A stretch of 64,000 bases of DNA from NCBI GenBank assembly GCA_020064725.1, contig JAGTWJ010000002.1, positions 930,001-994,000 on the forward strand, given 5' to 3'. Numbering within the stretch: the first letter of the stretch is position 1; every line of letters starts with the position of its first letter. This DNA comes from Drechslerella dactyloides. Lineage: Eukaryota > Ascomycota > Orbiliomycetes > Orbiliales > Orbiliaceae. The translations under genes and the position numbers were made by a program. Below, in pieces: positions 61,212 through 64,000 of the stretch. The notes under the pieces were generated by a model. It searched no databases. It was not told where the DNA came from and saw only the letters and a program-made list of their open reading frames with translations.

Positions 61212-62662
61212 GCGGTATCGAGTGCATATGGGAGATCCGGATCCAAGGAGTCTTGGGCATGTCTATTTTCACAGCGGGCAGGAACATATGGCGTTTCTCA
61301 TGTTGTGTCTGTCATCTTATATTTACAAGCGTCGTCAGTTTATCCGTTAATTAGATGGCTGGCTGGCTACTTATCCATTTAGCGTATCTATCTGGCGAAG
61401 TATAGGTGGTAATTCTCGCGAAGTTTTATAGTTGTACCTATTGGGATGAATGTGGGACCGATATCGACTAGCGTTTCCCGATAGCGCGAAAATACAACCG
61501 GTCTCGGTGGCCTCCAACAGCTCGCCGTCCCATGCAATATTCTTCGTACCAGGGAACGAACATTGCGAATGAATGGGATTGTCTGCGGCTGAATGCAATA
61601 ATGCGCCCTGTGTGAGATCCCAAGATCTGGTAGCTAGCCGCCAGCTTACTGACGAGATGCAGACTGCCCGAATGTGACATATCGACGTTCAGCCCTCGAA
61701 GCGAGATGCATCACCGTGTGTGCGACAGCTGCATCGAGCCTCCTGTAGCCTCGTATAGCCTAGCTGGCGAAAAACGGTTCTCGTACCCATGCTTCAGTCT
61801 GGCGCTTGGCGGACCGTCTGACCTCAGAAGTTCAACGGCTGAACGGCAACATTGCAGTTCGTATGCTGTCTTGGGAAACGCTCGTCCGATGAGTATTCTC
61901 GAGTTCTCTCTTGGCAATTGACACGATGGCAAGACGACATGACCGTCCGTATTCAAATCTGCCATGAGCAAAGAATGTATATCAACAGGCGAAAGATGGT
62001 ATATAATACTCCAAGCGACGCAAGATAAAAGCTTCGTCCTGCCCGTACCGTCCTGCTCGCAGATATCTCTTCGGCTCGTCCTCCCAAACAGTGCCAGCTG
62101 CAGCCCAAGCTTTACGGACGTGACCTCCTGTTCGTTCTTTTCGGCGCTTTGGTTGCATCTCCGCCCCGCCTGCCCGCAGGTGATAGCGGATTCTGATAAT
62201 TGACTGGTCGTGCCCAGCACCGATTAATTAACATACGACAGACGGACAGTCAGCACAGGCTTAGCTCAGTAGTTTGCGTGCGTGGGAAGCAGCCAGTCGG
62301 TCCGGCTGAGCAAACCGTTGGATTGGATCAATTCGATTCGAGGCAGCCCTAGCGGGATACCTGACCAGACATTGCTTTGCCTTACTCCGCTTGCCTTAGG
62401 TCTGCTTGCCCGTCGTGCACTGTCTGGATCCTGTGTCCGCCTGCTTACTCCTTTTTGCATCTTCTCGCGGCCGGCACAAGTCTCCAGCCACCGGGCCTTA
62501 TCGTCGACGAATTATCTTTCAAACCTATCGTTACTGTGTCCGTATCGTGTATACCTACCGGCTGAAGTTGACGACAAGTCGCCGTCGACGCAGCAACACA
62601 CCGCCAATTCATTCGTTTCGTGCCTCGCATTTTTCCTCCGTCGAGCCTTGACCACCGCCGCC
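61212..62662 (+). promoter_or_regulatory. Promoter and long AUG-free leader of the MAP kinase gene
   Basis: A TATA-like TATATAAT lies at 62000-62007. From about 61998 to the kinase ATG at 62663 no ATG occurs on the plus strand in about 660 bp, where about ten would be expected by chance. This suggests transcription starts near 62030 and that the roughly 630 nt leader is kept free of AUGs. The upstream part (61212-61990) holds no supported gene. Confidence 0.5.
62000..62007 (+). promoter_or_regulatory. TATA-like element of the MAP kinase gene
   Basis: TATATAAT directly before the AUG-free stretch. Confidence 0.4.
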
Positions 62663-64000
62663 ATGGACCATCTCACCGGGCGCAAACTGTTCCGGGTGTT
62701 CAATCAGGACTTCATCGTCGATGAGCGGTATACGGTGACGAAGGAGCTCGGGCAGGGCGCGTATGGTATTGTCTGGTAGGTTCAACAAACCCGAAGAAGT
62801 GGGGGAATTGAGGCTCTTACCCCGCCAAATGCAATCTGGCCATGCGAAATCCTCAAATCTCGAGTTTTCGCCACGAGCACCGTTCGAGCCGTCGATACGG
62901 CGCAGGGGATGCAGAAAGTTTATATGTCGGGAGCTAACAGCGCGGTTTCATTCATATAGCGCGGCTCAGAACGCCACGACCGGCGAGGGTATCGCGGTCA
63001 AGAAGGTTACCAATGTCTTCAGCAAGAAGATTTTGGCCAAGCGGGCTCTCCGCGAGATCAAGCTCCTACAGCACTTCAGAGGCCACCGGAATGTGAGTGC
63101 AGCCTTGGAAACTCTGGGGTATGCATTCGTTTGGCTGATATCAGGGTTTAGATCACATGTCTGTATGATATGGATATCCCGAAGCCTGAGAACTTTAATG
63201 AAGTCTACCTATACGAGGAGTTGATGGAATGCGATCTCGCCGCTATAATAAGGAGGTAGGCGCTGAGCGTCGATGCGATTTACGCTGTTGAGCTTGTTGC
63301 TGATATCTGTGCAGTGGACAGCCCTTGACGGATGCACACTTTCAGTCCTTCATCTATCAGATACTCTGCGGCCTCAAGTATATCCATTCGGCAAATGTCC
63401 TGCACCGCGACCTCAAACCCGGAAACTTGCTGGTCAACGCCGACTGCGAGTTGAAGATCTGTGATTTCGGTCTCGCTCGTGGTTTCTCCACCGATCCAGA
63501 GGAGAATGCCGGGTACATGACCGAGTATGTTGCTACGCGATGGTATCGTGCGCCAGAGATCATGCTCAGCTTCCAGTCGTACACCAAAGCTAGTACGTAT
63601 TACCTTACCCGTATCGATCTTAACAGGTTTTTGTAGTCGAAGTGTGCTGACTGTATGTGGATATGAACAGTCGACGTTTGGTCTGTTGGTTGCATTTTGG
63701 CCGAGCTGCTCGGCGGCCGCCCATTCTTCAAGGGTCGCGACTACGTCGACCAGCTGAATCAAATCCTGCACTTCCTCGGCACGCCGAACGAAGAGACCCT
63801 CTGTCGCATAGGATCCCAGCGGGCTCAGGAGTACGTGCGCAACCTCCCATTTATGCCCAAGATCCCCTTCCAGCGGCTTTTCCAGAACGCCAATCCGGAC
63901 GCTCTGGATCTGCTCGATCGCATGCTCGCGTTCGACCCCTCCGAGCGTATCACCGTCGAGGAGGCGCTCGAGCATCGCTATCTACAGATCTGGCATGACC
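62663..64000 (+). CDS. mpkA: Slt2/MpkA cell-wall-integrity MAP kinase (3' end outside window)
   Basis: Visible exons are 62663-62775, 62960-63092, 63152-63255, 63315-63592 and 63671-64000. All junctions keep frame. The protein has the glycine loop GQGAYG at 30-35, catalytic Lys52, HRD at 147-149, DFG from Asp167, and the activation motif TEY at 186-188, which defines the Slt2/MpkA branch (Hog1 has TGY). The FNQDF start and the LYDMDIPKPENFNE block are also typical. It is the terminal kinase of the Pkc1-Bck1-Mkk pathway, activated by phosphorylation of the Thr and Tyr in TEY, and acts on transcription factors such as Rlm1 for cell-wall repair. The first intron (184 bp) is longer than the others. 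The gene is complete as far as seen; its C-terminus lies beyond the window. Confidence 0.97.

Overview
The window looks like nuclear DNA of a filamentous ascomycete (Pezizomycotina; Eurotiomycetes is my guess from family resemblance only). The reasons are short introns (mostly 58-123 bp) with GTRNGT donors, CTAAC-like branch sites and YAG acceptors, CT-rich leaders, and a set of typical fungal genes: a cell-wall-integrity MAP kinase, a Bud2-type RasGAP, Sas10/Utp3, a Mim2-like protein, an anion:cation symporter and an F-box protein. I see no tRNA, rRNA, CRISPR or recognisable transposon. Gene models below were assembled by hand from splice signals and reading frame; none has transcript support. 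Left block (1-8.8 kb): two AAA+ ATPase genes lie on the minus strand. One is a CbxX/CfxQ-type protein with three tandem modules, running off the left edge. The other is an Msp1/ATAD1-like ATPase. An 833-residue two-helix membrane protein of unknown function is transcribed away from the second ATPase. Conserved block A (13.7-20.2 kb): a four-exon RasGAP gene follows a 5 kb non-coding stretch with upstream ORFs, and an F-box protein gene follows it. Accessory block (about 20.2-52.8 kb): 32 kb is nearly empty of long genes. It holds a divergent pair of intronless paralogues at 38.6-42.4 kb, each a D-Ala-D-Ala-ligase-like ATP-grasp domain fused to a SAM methyltransferase. One partner keeps the ATP-grasp catalytic residues. 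The other has lost about 80 residues of the nucleotide-binding part and all three metal-ligand positions but keeps the methyltransferase. Around the pair are three small orphan proteins with convincing introns (29.8, 35.2 and 44.4 kb). This is the best candidate for an undescribed system: possibly a small-molecule or peptide-ligating pathway with an active/inactive enzyme pair. Its substrate cannot be read from the sequence. Conserved block B (52.8-64 kb): a seven-exon MFS transporter, a Mim2-like gene divergent from Sas10/Utp3, a two-HKD phospholipase D-family protein, and the 5' part of the Slt2/MpkA MAP kinase, which runs off the right edge. The transporter is the nearest gene that could serve the ATP-grasp locus, but 10 kb separates them.
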